Shown piece after piece: positions 8,635-16,704 of a stretch of DNA of 64,000 bases. The translations under genes and the position numbers were made by a program. The stretch spans positions 3,406,001 through 3,470,000 of the forward strand of contig NZ_CP116805.1 in the NCBI RefSeq assembly GCF_028463845.1, read 5' to 3'. The notes under the pieces were generated by a model. That model was not told the DNA's origin, did not search any database, and was given only the letters and a program-made list of their open reading frames with translations. The stretch is from Gimibacter soli. Lineage in GTDB: Bacteria > Pseudomonadota > Alphaproteobacteria > Sphingomonadales > Kordiimonadaceae. How positions within the stretch are numbered: the stretch's first letter is position 1; the number at the start of each line of letters is the position of its first letter.

Positions 8635-9988
8635 ACGTTTCAGCCTCTATCTCGTCCTGCGGCTTGGCCTTATCGCCCTGCTGCTTGCGGCCTTTGTCGC
8701 ACTCCTCATTGCACCCGGCTATCAGGTCGCGACGCTTGTGGCGCTGGCGTCGGCCGGGCTTGCTACCATGGAAACGCACCGCTTCATCAGCCGCACGAAT
8801 GCCGAGCTGAACCGCTTCCTTGATGCAGCCCGCTACGGCGATTATGGCCAGCGCTTCAACCTCACCGCGCTTGGCGCAGGCTTCGGCGAACTGGGCGAAA
8901 CCTTCACTGCGATCCTTGACCGCTTCCGCGCCGAGCGCACGGGGCAGGAAGAAGAACTGCGCCATCACAAGGCACTGATCGAGCATGTGCCCGTACCGCT
9001 CATTTCGGTGCACGGCGACGGGCTCGTCACCGTCTGGAACAATGCTGCCCGCCGCCTGTTCGGCAGCCATCACCCGCGCCGCATTTCGGACCTCGCCATC
9101 TTCGGGGATGAGTTCAAGCGGCAGGTGACGGTGATCGAACCCGGCCAGCGTACGCTGGCGCCCTTCAATGCTGACGGCGCCGAGGGGCAAGTGGCGATTG
9201 CCGCCACGCAGATCATGATCGGCGGCAGGCCCGAGCGGATCGTCAGCCTGCAGGATATCGGCAGCGAACTGGATCAGGCCCAGCTTGAAGCCTGGCAATC
9301 GCTCGTCCGCGTGCTGACGCATGAAATCATGAATTCGATCACACCAGTTGCCTCCCTCGCCAAAACAGCGGCGGACTTGGTGGAGGATGCGGCGGCCAAG
9401 GTGACAGACCACCCCGAAGCCGTGGCCGAGCTTGAAGACGTGCTTGATGCCGTCAACACCGTGGCGCGCCGCTCGGACGGGCTGATGCAGTTCGTGCAAA
9501 GCTATCGGCGCCTCACCCGCCTGCCCCCGCCCGAGAAAGCCCGCCTTTCGGTCAAAATGCTTCTGGAGGAAGCCGCACGGCTGGCGACCCACGATTGGGA
9601 AGCCCGCAAGATCGGCCTGCTGATCGATGTGGAGCCCACGTCGCTTGAGGTCATGGCAGACCACGACATGCTGATGCAGGTATTGATCAACCTGATGCAG
9701 AACGCCGCACAGGCGCTGGCGGGCGAAGGTGGCCCGAAAGAGGGAGCGGAAGTCACACTATCGGCCCGGCTCAACCGGCGCGGCCGTGTGGTTGTCGAGG
9801 TGGCGGACAATGGCCCCGGCATCCCGGATGCCATTGCCCGGCAGGTTTTTGTGCCCTTCTACACCACCAAACGGGATGGGTCGGGCGTTGGCCTGGCGCT
9901 CACCCGGCAGGTGATGATCGCCCATGGCGGCGGGGTGTCGCTCGCCACCCGCGAAGGCGGCGGCGCGCTTTTCACCCTCACCTTCTAA
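8624..9988 (+). CDS. Membrane sensor histidine kinase, partner of the NtrC-type regulator
   Basis: The 454-residue protein has two closely spaced membrane helices in the first 50 residues with almost no periplasmic loop, so the signal is probably sensed in the membrane or cytoplasm. A HAMP-like linker and a PAS-like domain (about 120-225) follow. The dimerisation/phosphoacceptor box is LTHEIMNSITP with His233. The ATPase domain has the N box (NLMQNAAQAL), G1 (DNGPGIP) and G2 (GSGVGLAL). Its start lies inside the end of the regulator gene, indicating translational coupling. NtrB/NtrY-like kinases that pair with sigma-54 activators share this form. Confidence 0.93.
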   Translation: MGFKRFSLYLVLRLGLIALLLAAFVALLIAPGYQVATLVALASAGLATMETHRFISRTNAELNRFLDAARYGDYGQRFNLTALGAGFGELGETFTAILDRFRAERTGQEEELRHHKALIEHVPVPLISVHGDGLVTVWNNAARRLFGSHHPRRISDLAIFGDEFKRQVTVIEPGQRTLAPFNADGAEGQVAIAATQIMIGGRPERIVSLQDIGSELDQAQLEAWQSLVRVLTHEIMNSITPVASLAKTAADLVEDAAAKVTDHPEAVAELEDVLDAVNTVARRSDGLMQFVQSYRRLTRLPPPEKARLSVKMLLEEAARLATHDWEARKIGLLIDVEPTSLEVMADHDMLMQVLINLMQNAAQALAGEGGPKEGAEVTLSARLNRRGRVVVEVADNGPGIPDAIARQVFVPFYTTKRDGSGVGLALTRQVMIAHGGGVSLATREGGGALFTLTF

Positions 9989-10759
9989 TCAGGCAGCAAG
10001 CTCGGCCTTGAAACGTTCCTTCAGGCCGGCCATCGCCTCGCGGTAGGGCCGCGGGCCATAGCTCGCCCGCGCAACGCCGAGCGATGCCATCTCGGCAACC
10101 GTGCCAATGCCGCCGAACATCATCACATTCACCGGCAGGGCAACCGCCCCGCACACCGCGCGGATCAGGGCATGGTCCGCAAGTGCCGGCACGAAGAAGC
10201 CATCGGCCCCCGCTGCCTTGTAGGCTTCGGCGCGGATCACGGCCTCGGCGATCAGGCCCTGATGTTTGGCGCGGTCGCCTTCCTGCAGGAACAGGTCAGT
10301 GCGGGCATTGATGAAAAGGTCGATACCTTCGGCGTCTGCCGCTGCACGCACCGCCCTGATGCGGGCCGCTTGTGCCTCGACCGGATGGACACCACTGCCG
10401 CCCACCACCTGATCCTCGAAATTGATGCCGACAATGCCAGTCTGGACCGCGCGGCGCACGTTCGCCGTCACGCCCGCCGGGTCTTCAGCATAGCCACCTT
10501 CGAAATCGAGCGTGAAGGGCACGTCCACCGTACCGGCGATCCGCCCGGCGATGGCAAGGACCGTATCCAGCGGGATATCCTCCCCGTCCTTGTAGCCCTG
10601 CGCATCGGCAACCGACCAGCTGCCGGTCGCCACCGCCTTGGCGCCAGCCTCGGCAATGGCGCGCGCACTGCCCGCGTCCCAGATATTATAAAGCACCACG
10701 GGATCGCCCGCCTTGTGCAGGCTGCGGAATAGCCGGGCGCGGTCCTGTTGGGTTTGCAT
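9989..10759 (-). CDS. Isocitrate lyase/PEP mutase superfamily protein
   Basis: The 256-residue protein is an alpha/beta-barrel enzyme of the PEP mutase/isocitrate lyase superfamily. It shows the early GSWSVADAQGY segment, the metal-binding LDFEGGYAE and INFEDQ strands, and the INARTD strand. The KKCGH catalytic motif of true isocitrate lyase is absent, so it is not a glyoxylate-cycle enzyme. Members of this branch include carboxyphosphonoenolpyruvate mutase-like proteins, dimethylmalate lyase and oxaloacetate decarboxylase, and I cannot choose between them. The frame is open to 10843, but the ATG at 10759 has a perfect AGGAGG and is preferred. The gene ends directly against the kinase gene of the other strand. 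A 26-base inverted repeat lies upstream. Confidence 0.88.
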   Translation of the reverse strand: MQTQQDRARLFRSLHKAGDPVVLYNIWDAGSARAIAEAGAKAVATGSWSVADAQGYKDGEDIPLDTVLAIAGRIAGTVDVPFTLDFEGGYAEDPAGVTANVRRAVQTGIVGINFEDQVVGGSGVHPVEAQAARIRAVRAAADAEGIDLFINARTDLFLQEGDRAKHQGLIAEAVIRAEAYKAAGADGFFVPALADHALIRAVCGAVALPVNVMMFGGIGTVAEMASLGVARASYGPRPYREAMAGLKERFKAELAA

Positions 10760-10833
10760 CTTTGTCCTCCTGTCCGTTTTTGTTTTGGGTATCCCTTCAT
10801 AACGGAGAAGGCCGCAGGCACGCAGGCGGAAAT

Positions 10834-10859
10834 CGGACATCAATATGATTTGATGTCCG
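10834..10859. promoter_or_regulatory. Perfect 10-bp inverted repeat, candidate operator or weak terminator
   Basis: The arms CGGACATCAA and TTGATGTCCG flank six bases. The repeat is 75 bases upstream of the PEP mutase-like ATG and 25 bases after the peroxidase stop. There is no U-rich tail on the minus strand, so an operator for a dimeric regulator is more likely than an intrinsic terminator. Confidence 0.55.
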
Positions 10860-10883
10860 ACCCGCCAGCCTGCATGCGAAAGA

Positions 10884-11381
10884 TCAGACCGGCGCAGTTA
10901 CTTTCGCCAGCTCTTCCTCGATCCGGTCGGTGATCAGCTTGTTGTCTGGCCCTACGATCGAGGGCCAGAAGCCCACAAGCTTGCCGTCCATGCCGATCAG
11001 ATATTTGTGGAAGTTCCAGCGCGGCGGAGCATTCACGCCGCCCTCCTCCGCCAGCCATTTGAACAGCGGGATCGCCGCATCCCCAGCCACATGCGCCTTC
11101 GCAGCCATGGGGAAGGACACGCCGTAATTCACCATGCAGAACTGGGCGATCTGGTCGGCCAGCGCAAATTCCTGCTTGGCGAAATCGTCGGACGGCACAC
11201 CGATCAGCGCGAGGCCGGCCTGGCGGTATTTTTCATACAGCGCCTGCAGGCCTTCATACTGGTTCGTGAAGCGGCATTTGGAAGCGGTGTTGATCACCAG
11301 CACGGGCCGCCCGCGATAATCGGAAAGGCGGATGGGGGCAGCCCCGGTAAGCGGGGACAGGGAAAACTGATAGGCACTCAT
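10884..11381 (-). CDS. Glutathione peroxidase family protein
   Basis: The 165-residue protein has the thioredoxin-like peroxidase fold of the GPx/BtuE family. The peroxidatic Cys36 lies in NTASKCRFTNQYEGLQ, Gln70 in FAKQEF, and Trp122-Asn123 in WNFHKYL; these are the Cys-Gln-Trp-Asn catalytic set. It has Cys rather than selenocysteine, as usual in bacteria. Such enzymes reduce organic hydroperoxides, often with thioredoxin as donor, in the cytoplasm. The ATG at 11381 has AAGGAATATG-like upstream sequence. It stands alone between two inverted repeats. Confidence 0.93.
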   Translation of the reverse strand: MSAYQFSLSPLTGAAPIRLSDYRGRPVLVINTASKCRFTNQYEGLQALYEKYRQAGLALIGVPSDDFAKQEFALADQIAQFCMVNYGVSFPMAAKAHVAGDAAIPLFKWLAEEGGVNAPPRWNFHKYLIGMDGKLVGFWPSIVGPDNKLITDRIEEELAKVTAPV

Positions 11382-11444
11382 AACATATTCCTTCTGGTTG
11401 CCTTGTAGGTCGGCCCAGGCAGGAAAGCAGAAGCGCGTGATCGG

Positions 11445-11481
11445 GTGAAACGAACAAAGCCGATATCTCTGTTCGCTTCAC
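11445..11481. repeat. 12-bp inverted repeat upstream of the glutathione peroxidase gene
   Basis: The arms GTGAAACGAACA (11445-11456) and TGTTCGCTTCAC (11470-11481) differ at one position. In minus-strand RNA that position becomes a G-U pair, so the hairpin is complete only in the direction of the flanking genes. It lies 64 bases upstream of the peroxidase start and 27 bases after the small lysine-rich gene. No U-tract follows it. Confidence 0.5.
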
Positions 11482-11507
11482 ACGTTTAAAATTTTAGCGA
11501 AGTGGCC

Positions 11508-11612
11508 TCAGCCCTTGGCGGCCTTCTTGGCGGCCTTGGCTGCTTTCTTCTCCTTGGGCGAAAGCAGCGGCTTCTTCTTTTCTTCTTTCTTGGAGTCTTG
11601 TGATTTGCTCAT
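11508..11612 (-). CDS. Small lysine-rich protein, 34 residues
   Basis: The short frame begins at an ATG preceded by AAGGAG at seven bases, which is the main reason to believe it. The product starts MSKSQDSKKEEKKK, then PLLSPKEKKAA, and ends in Ala/Lys repeats. It is strongly basic, low in complexity and has no hydrophobic segment, so it probably binds nucleic acid or ribosomes, or is disordered. No known family is recognised. An overlapping 65-residue frame at 11494-11691 lacks a good ribosome site. Confidence 0.6.
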   Translation of the reverse strand: MSKSQDSKKEEKKKPLLSPKEKKAAKAAKKAAKG

Positions 11613-11700
11613 GGCTCATCTCCTTGATCCGAGCAGATTGCACATTTGAATATAATGGCCCCCGCGAATCGCCGGAAGACCCTGCAAGCACAAGCTTTTC

Positions 11701-12141
11701 TTATCGTTCCACTTTGGTGGAAAGGATAACCGCCGACTGGGTCCGCTCCACACCTTTGAGCCGCCCCAGCGCATCCAGCGCCTGATCGAGCGCGGCGGTT
11801 GTCTCCGCCCGCAGGATGGCGGCGAGGTCAAACTCGCCCGAGATCGTGTAAAGCGACAGCAGCTCCTTCAGCTTCTTCGCCTGCGCCACCACCTCGTCCT
11901 GCGCCTTCGGCACGATCTTCAGGAACACATGGGCGCGCACATCGCGTTCCGTCATCTGCTCATTCAGGCGCACCGTATAGCCCGCGATCACGCCGCGCCC
12001 CTCAAGGCGCGACAGCCTGTCCTGCACCGTGGATCGCGACACGCCCATGCGGCGGGCCAGCTCGGACAGTGGCAGGCGGGCGTCCGCCCGAAGCAGGTCG
12101 ATCAGGGCGCGGTCGGTATCATCCAGCAGATGGATAGGCAT
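11701..12141 (-). CDS. Lrp/AsnC family transcriptional regulator
   Basis: The protein has about 146 residues: an N-terminal winged helix-turn-helix (DRALIDLLRADARLPLSELA then MGVSRSTVQDRL) and a C-terminal RAM/AsnC ligand-binding domain (HVFLKIVPKAQDEVV to the end). ATG 12141 is used here, but the in-frame GTG at 12147 has better spacing (GGAG, five bases) and may be the true start. It is divergent from the lysine/saccharopine dehydrogenase gene at 12301 across 159 bases. Lrp-type regulators often control an adjacent amino-acid catabolic operon in response to the amino acid, so lysine or an intermediate is a reasonable guess for the ligand. Confidence 0.92.
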   Translation of the reverse strand: MPIHLLDDTDRALIDLLRADARLPLSELARRMGVSRSTVQDRLSRLEGRGVIAGYTVRLNEQMTERDVRAHVFLKIVPKAQDEVVAQAKKLKELLSLYTISGEFDLAAILRAETTAALDQALDALGRLKGVERTQSAVILSTKVER

Positions 12142-12300
12142 ATTCACGAAAACTCCGTTAAATCGCACAATAATATCGGTCGAATTGGGCAGCCTGTCCA
12201 TTTATTTCGGCGGATTGCCCCCCTATCCTGAAAGGCGAAGGGTGGGGACCCGGACAGACCGTGCGACCTCGCCAGAAATCCGTTTGGAGGGATACTCAAA

Positions 12301-13395
12301 ATGAAAAACATTCTTCTCATGGGCGCCGGCAAGATCGGCGAGATGATTTCCACGATGCTCGCCATTTCGGGCGACTATCATGTGACCGTGGCCGACCGCG
12401 ACGACGCGGCCCTCGCCCGTATGCCGAAGCATGACGGCATCTCGACGCTGAAGCTCGATGCCACCGATGCAGGCGCCATGGACGCCGCCCTCAAGGGCAA
12501 GTTCGCCGTTCTCTCGGCCTGCCCCTACACCATGACGAAGATCATCGCACCCGCCGCCAAGAAGGCCGGCGTGCATTATCTCGACCTCACCGAAGACGTC
12601 GCCTCGACCCGCCTTGTGAAAGAGCTGGCCGAAGGTGCGAATTCGGCCTTCATCCCCCAATGTGGACTGGCGCCGGGCTTCATCTCCATCGTCGCTTACG
12701 ACATGGCGAAGAAGTTCGACAAACTGCGCAACGTCCACATGCGCGTTGGCGCGCTCCCCAAGTATCCGTCCAACGCGCTCAAATATAACCTGACCTGGTC
12801 GACCGATGGCCTCATCAACGAATATTGCAATCCTTGCGAAGCCATCGTGAACGGCCGGCTCACGGAAGTACCGCCCCTCGAGGAAGTCGAGCATTTCTCG
12901 CTCGACGGTATGGAATATGAAGCCTTCAACACCTCGGGCGGCCTTGGCACCCTTTGTGAAACGCTTTCGGGCAAGGTTGATAACCTCAACTACCGCACCG
13001 TGCGTTACCCCGGCCACCGCGACATCCTGAAGCTGCTCCTTCAGGACCTGCGTCTCTCCGAGCGTCAGGACCTGATGAAGGACATCTTCGAGCATGCCCT
13101 GCCGATCACCCTGCAGGATGTGGTGCTGGTGTTCGTCACCGTGACCGGCATGAAAGACGGCCGTTTCACGCAGGAAACCTATGCCCACAAGGTTTACGCC
13201 AAGGATATCGGCGGCAAGCGATTCTCGGCGATCCAGATCACCACATCGGCCGGTATCTGCACCGTGCTTGACCTTCTGGCGAACGGCAAACTGCCGCAAA
13301 AAGGCTTCGTGCGTCAGGAAGACGTCAACTTCGACGATTTCATTGTAAACCGTTTCGGTTCGGCCTATGCACAAGCGGTCGAGGTGGGCGCCTGA
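12301..13395 (+). CDS. Saccharopine dehydrogenase family protein, probable L-lysine 6-dehydrogenase
   Basis: The 364-residue protein has an N-terminal Rossmann NAD(P)-binding domain (ILLMGAGKIGEM at residues 4-15) and a C-terminal saccharopine-reductase-like domain with the conserved segment QCGLAPGFISIVAYD. Saccharopine-forming reductases and bacterial L-lysine 6-dehydrogenases both belong to this family. The length near 365-385 and the lack of a fused LKR domain fit lysine 6-dehydrogenase, which oxidises the lysine epsilon-amino group to give allysine/piperideine-6-carboxylate. The gene two positions downstream encodes an ALDH7-type enzyme that would oxidise that product, which supports the assignment. 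GGAGG precedes the ATG. The exact substrate remains an inference. Confidence 0.83.
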   Translation: MKNILLMGAGKIGEMISTMLAISGDYHVTVADRDDAALARMPKHDGISTLKLDATDAGAMDAALKGKFAVLSACPYTMTKIIAPAAKKAGVHYLDLTEDVASTRLVKELAEGANSAFIPQCGLAPGFISIVAYDMAKKFDKLRNVHMRVGALPKYPSNALKYNLTWSTDGLINEYCNPCEAIVNGRLTEVPPLEEVEHFSLDGMEYEAFNTSGGLGTLCETLSGKVDNLNYRTVRYPGHRDILKLLLQDLRLSERQDLMKDIFEHALPITLQDVVLVFVTVTGMKDGRFTQETYAHKVYAKDIGGKRFSAIQITTSAGICTVLDLLANGKLPQKGFVRQEDVNFDDFIVNRFGSAYAQAVEVGA

Positions 13396-13445
13396 GGCGC
13401 CCATCCACCACATTTAAGCGACGCGAACTGGGGAACGGGGACGGT

Positions 13446-15107
13446 ATGAGCGACGGGATGGTGACGGGTGGTCAGGCGCTGATCGAGGCGCTGATTGCCA
13501 ATGGTGCGGATCTGGCCTTCGGGGTGCCGGGCGAGAGCTATCTTGCAGCCCTCGATGCCATGCATGAAGTGGGCGACAAGTTCCGCTTCATCACCACCCG
13601 CCACGAGGCCGGTGCCGCCAACATGGCGGAAGCTTATGGCAAGCTGACCGGTCGTCCCGGCATCTGCTTTGTCACCCGTGGCCCCGGCGCCACCCACGCC
13701 ACCATCGGCCTCCACACCGCCTTCCAGGACAGCACGCCCATGATCATGTTGATCGGGCAGGTGGCGGCCGATCAGGTGGAACGCGAAGCCTTCCAGGAAA
13801 TCGACTATCGTCGCTTCCTTTCGGAAGTGACCAAATGGACGGCCGAGATCAACGATGCTTCGCGCATTGCCGAATATGTGGGCCGCGCCTTCCGCGTTGC
13901 CACGTCCGGTCGCCCCGGCCCGGTTGCGCTGGCGCTGCCTGAAGATATGCTGACGCATCTTGTGAAGGCGCAGCCCTCGGTACCCTACACGCCCGCGAAG
14001 GCGCATCCGGGCGCTGCCGACATGGCAGAACTGAAACGCCTTCTGGACGGCGCCAAAAAGCCCTTCGTGCTGCTGGGCGGTTCGGGCTGGACGCAGGAAG
14101 CTGTAACCGAGGTTGAGACCTTCGCGGCGGCCAACAACCTGCCGGTCAGCGTTTCCTTCCGCTGCCAAGACCGGTTCAATAACGATCACCCGAACTATGT
14201 GGGCGATATGGGCATCGGCGCGAATCCCGCGCTTGTGAAGCGCATGACGGACGCCGACGTGATCCTCTGCCTCGGCCCCCGCCTTGGCGAGATGACGACC
14301 GGCGGCTACACCCGCCTTTCGGTGCCGGTGCCGACCCAGACGCTGATCCATGTGCATCAGGGCGCCGAGGAGCTTGGCCGGGTTTACCAGCCGGCGCTTG
14401 GTATCAACGCCACGCCGACGACGATCGCACCCTTGCTTGCCACCATGAAGCTCGCGAATGCAGCTGACTGGGCGGCGGATACGAAAGAGTGTCGCGCGTC
14501 TTATGAGAAGTGGCAGCAGCCGACCGCGATCCCCGGCAATGTGCAACTTGCCGAGCTGTACCTGCATATGCGCGAAAAGCTCGCCGCTGACACCATCTAC
14601 TGCAACGGCGCCGGCAACTATGCGATTTGGCTGCACCGGTTCAACCGCTGGCGCACCTTCCCCTCGCAGCTGGCCCCGACCTCGGGCGCCATGGGTTACG
14701 GCGTCCCCGCCGGAATCGCCGCCAAGATCATGTATCCCGAGCGCACGGTGATTGCAGCCGGCGGCGACGGCTGCTTCATGATGAGCGCCATGGAGCTTGC
14801 CACCGCAGCGCGCTACAACGCCGCTGTCATTTTCCTCGTGTTCAATAACTCGATGCTCGGCACCATCCGCATGCATCAGGAACGCGACTATCCGGGGCAT
14901 ATCTCCGGGACCGGCCTCACGAACCCCGATTTCGTGAAGTTCGCCGAGAGCTTCGGCGCCCATGCCGCGCGTGTGGAAAGGACGGAGGATTTCGCCCCCG
15001 CCCTTGACGCCGCCATCGCATCGGGCAAGCCGGCGCTGATTGAAATCATGGTCGAGCAGGAAGCGATCACGCCGGTGGCGACGCTTTCCTCGCTTGGCAA
15101 ACGCTGA
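13446..15107 (+). CDS. Thiamine-diphosphate-dependent enzyme, acetolactate synthase-like
   Basis: The 553-residue protein has the three-domain layout of the acetolactate synthase/benzoylformate decarboxylase family. The N-terminal Pyr domain carries catalytic Glu54 (TRHEAGAANM), the middle domain has a degenerate nucleotide fold, and the C-terminal PP domain has the ThDP/Mg motif GGDGCF near residue 440, ending with NN about 27 residues later. It is encoded 50 bases after the lysine dehydrogenase-like gene and 22 bases before the ALDH, so it belongs to the same operon. It has no partner regulatory subunit, unlike ilvB. A decarboxylase or ligase acting on a lysine-derived 2-oxo acid, such as 2-oxoadipate, is possible but only an inference. 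Confidence 0.85.
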   Translation: MSDGMVTGGQALIEALIANGADLAFGVPGESYLAALDAMHEVGDKFRFITTRHEAGAANMAEAYGKLTGRPGICFVTRGPGATHATIGLHTAFQDSTPMIMLIGQVAADQVEREAFQEIDYRRFLSEVTKWTAEINDASRIAEYVGRAFRVATSGRPGPVALALPEDMLTHLVKAQPSVPYTPAKAHPGAADMAELKRLLDGAKKPFVLLGGSGWTQEAVTEVETFAAANNLPVSVSFRCQDRFNNDHPNYVGDMGIGANPALVKRMTDADVILCLGPRLGEMTTGGYTRLSVPVPTQTLIHVHQGAEELGRVYQPALGINATPTTIAPLLATMKLANAADWAADTKECRASYEKWQQPTAIPGNVQLAELYLHMREKLAADTIYCNGAGNYAIWLHRFNRWRTFPSQLAPTSGAMGYGVPAGIAAKIMYPERTVIAAGGDGCFMMSAMELATAARYNAAVIFLVFNNSMLGTIRMHQERDYPGHISGTGLTNPDFVKFAESFGAHAARVERTEDFAPALDAAIASGKPALIEIMVEQEAITPVATLSSLGKR

Positions 15108-15129
15108 AGTACAAGAACAGGAGTTTTCC

Positions 15130-16641
15130 ATGCAGGCTCGCGTTAACGACCTTCTGAAAGAACTGGGCATCGATCCGGCCACCATGCATGGCGGCGACCT
15201 CGAGGTCTTTTCGCCCATCGACGGCAGCCTGATGGGCGCCGTGAAGACCGACCGCAAGGAACAGGTCGACGCCAAGATCGCCGCCGCCCACGAGGCTTAC
15301 CTCAAGTGGCGCACCGTGCCGGCCCCGCGCCGGGGCGAGCTCGTCCGCCTGCTTGGTGAAGAACTGCGCAAGCACAAGGATGCTCTTGGCGCCCTCGTCA
15401 CTGCCGAGTGCGGCAAGATCCTCGAGGAAGGCAAAGGCGAAGTGCAGGAAATGATCGACATCTGCGATTTCGCGGTCGGCCTTTCCCGCCAGCTGTACGG
15501 CCTCACCATCGTGTCCGAGCGTCCAGGCCACCATATGCGTGAATATTGGCAGCCCATCGGCCCTGTCGGCATCATCTCGGCCTTCAACTTCCCGGTTGCT
15601 GTATGGGCTTGGAACGCCGCCCTCGCGCTTGTTTGCGGCGACAGCATCATCTGGAAGCCCAGCGAGAAGACCCCGATGGTCGCGCTTGTCTGCCAGGCGA
15701 TCCTCGAATCCGCCATCAAGAAATTCGGCACCGACGCGCCCGAGGGCCTGTCGTCCGTGATCATCGGCTTCGCTGACGTTGGCGAGCAACTGGTGGACGA
15801 CCACCGCGTACCGCTCATCTCGGCTACCGGCTCCACCCGCATGGGCCGCGCCGTTGGCCCGCGTGTGGCCCAGCGCTTTGGCAAATCGATCCTCGAGCTT
15901 GGCGGCAACAACGCCATCATCGTGGCACCGTCGGCTGATCTCAATCTCGCCGTCCCCGGCATCGTGTTCGGTGCGGTCGGCACCTGCGGCCAGCGCTGCA
16001 CCACCACGCGCCGCGTGATCGTGCATGAAAGCCTGAAGGACACGCTCGTCGAGAAGCTGAAGAAAGCCTATTCGGGCATCCGCCTTGGCGATCCGCTTGA
16101 AAAAGGCACGCTCGTTGGTCCGCTGATCGACGAAGCTGCTTTCAACGGCATGGAGCATGCCATCGGCAAAGCCAAGGCTGAAGGCGGCAAGGTCACCGGC
16201 GGTGGCCGCGCGCTTGCCGACAAGTTCCCCGGCGGCTTCTATGTGAACCCGGCGATTGTCGAGATGCCGGCCCAGACCGACGCCGTGAAGGAAGAAACCT
16301 TCGCGCCGATCCTTTACATCCTTACCTACAAGACGTTTGACGAAGCGATGGCGCTGCAGAACGGCGTGCCGCAAGGCCTGTCGTCATCGATCTTCACCAC
16401 CGACATCCGCGAAGCAGAATCCTTCATCGCAACGTCCGGTTCGGATTGCGGTATCGCCAACGTCAATATCGGCACCTCGGGCGCTGAAATCGGCGGCGCC
16501 TTCGGCGGCGAGAAAGAAACCGGCGGCGGCCGCGAGAGCGGGTCGGATGCCTGGAAGGCCTATATGCGCCGCCAGACCTCGACCGTGAACTTCAGCCGCG
16601 AACTGCCGCTCGCCCAGGGCATCAAGTTCGACCTGAACTAA
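15130..16641 (+). CDS. amaB: Aldehyde dehydrogenase, ALDH7/AASADH type (probable piperideine-6-carboxylate dehydrogenase)
   Basis: The 503-residue enzyme has the complete aldehyde dehydrogenase catalytic set: the Asn in SAFNFPVAVWAWNAA, Glu256 in ELGGNNAI and nucleophile Cys290 in CGQRCTTTRR. ELGGNNAI and the C-terminal EIGGAFGGEKETGGGRESGSD segment are typical of the ALDH7A1/AmaB branch, which oxidises alpha-aminoadipate semialdehyde to alpha-aminoadipate with NAD. ATG 15130 has AGGAG six bases upstream; the longer frame from 15040 overlaps the previous gene and is rejected. Together with the gene at 12301 it forms a plausible lysine to 2-aminoadipate route. Confidence 0.88.
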   Translation: MQARVNDLLKELGIDPATMHGGDLEVFSPIDGSLMGAVKTDRKEQVDAKIAAAHEAYLKWRTVPAPRRGELVRLLGEELRKHKDALGALVTAECGKILEEGKGEVQEMIDICDFAVGLSRQLYGLTIVSERPGHHMREYWQPIGPVGIISAFNFPVAVWAWNAALALVCGDSIIWKPSEKTPMVALVCQAILESAIKKFGTDAPEGLSSVIIGFADVGEQLVDDHRVPLISATGSTRMGRAVGPRVAQRFGKSILELGGNNAIIVAPSADLNLAVPGIVFGAVGTCGQRCTTTRRVIVHESLKDTLVEKLKKAYSGIRLGDPLEKGTLVGPLIDEAAFNGMEHAIGKAKAEGGKVTGGGRALADKFPGGFYVNPAIVEMPAQTDAVKEETFAPILYILTYKTFDEAMALQNGVPQGLSSSIFTTDIREAESFIATSGSDCGIANVNIGTSGAEIGGAFGGEKETGGGRESGSDAWKAYMRRQTSTVNFSRELPLAQGIKFDLN

Positions 16642-16666
16642 GCTCGGGTCAAACAGCGAAATATGA

Positions 16667-16695
16667 AAAGGCCGGCTCCCATGGGGCCGGCCTTT
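16667..16695. terminator. Bidirectional intrinsic terminator between the lysine cluster and the MATE gene
   Basis: The ten-base arms AAAGGCCGGC and GCCGGCCTTT enclose a nine-base loop. A T-rich run follows on the plus strand and a shorter T-containing run on the minus strand. It sits between two convergent gene ends (16641 and 16705) and can stop transcription from both. Confidence 0.85.
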
Positions 16696-16704
16696 CTCTT
16701 TGTG

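Noticed and set aside
11494-11691. A 65-residue frame overlapping the 34-residue lysine-rich gene
   Set aside because: It lacks a ribosome site, whereas the other frame has AAGGAG at the right distance and a coherent composition.
13365-15275. A 636-residue minus-strand frame opposite the ThDP enzyme
   Set aside because: It is a shadow frame; the plus-strand gene has catalytic motifs and a ribosome site.
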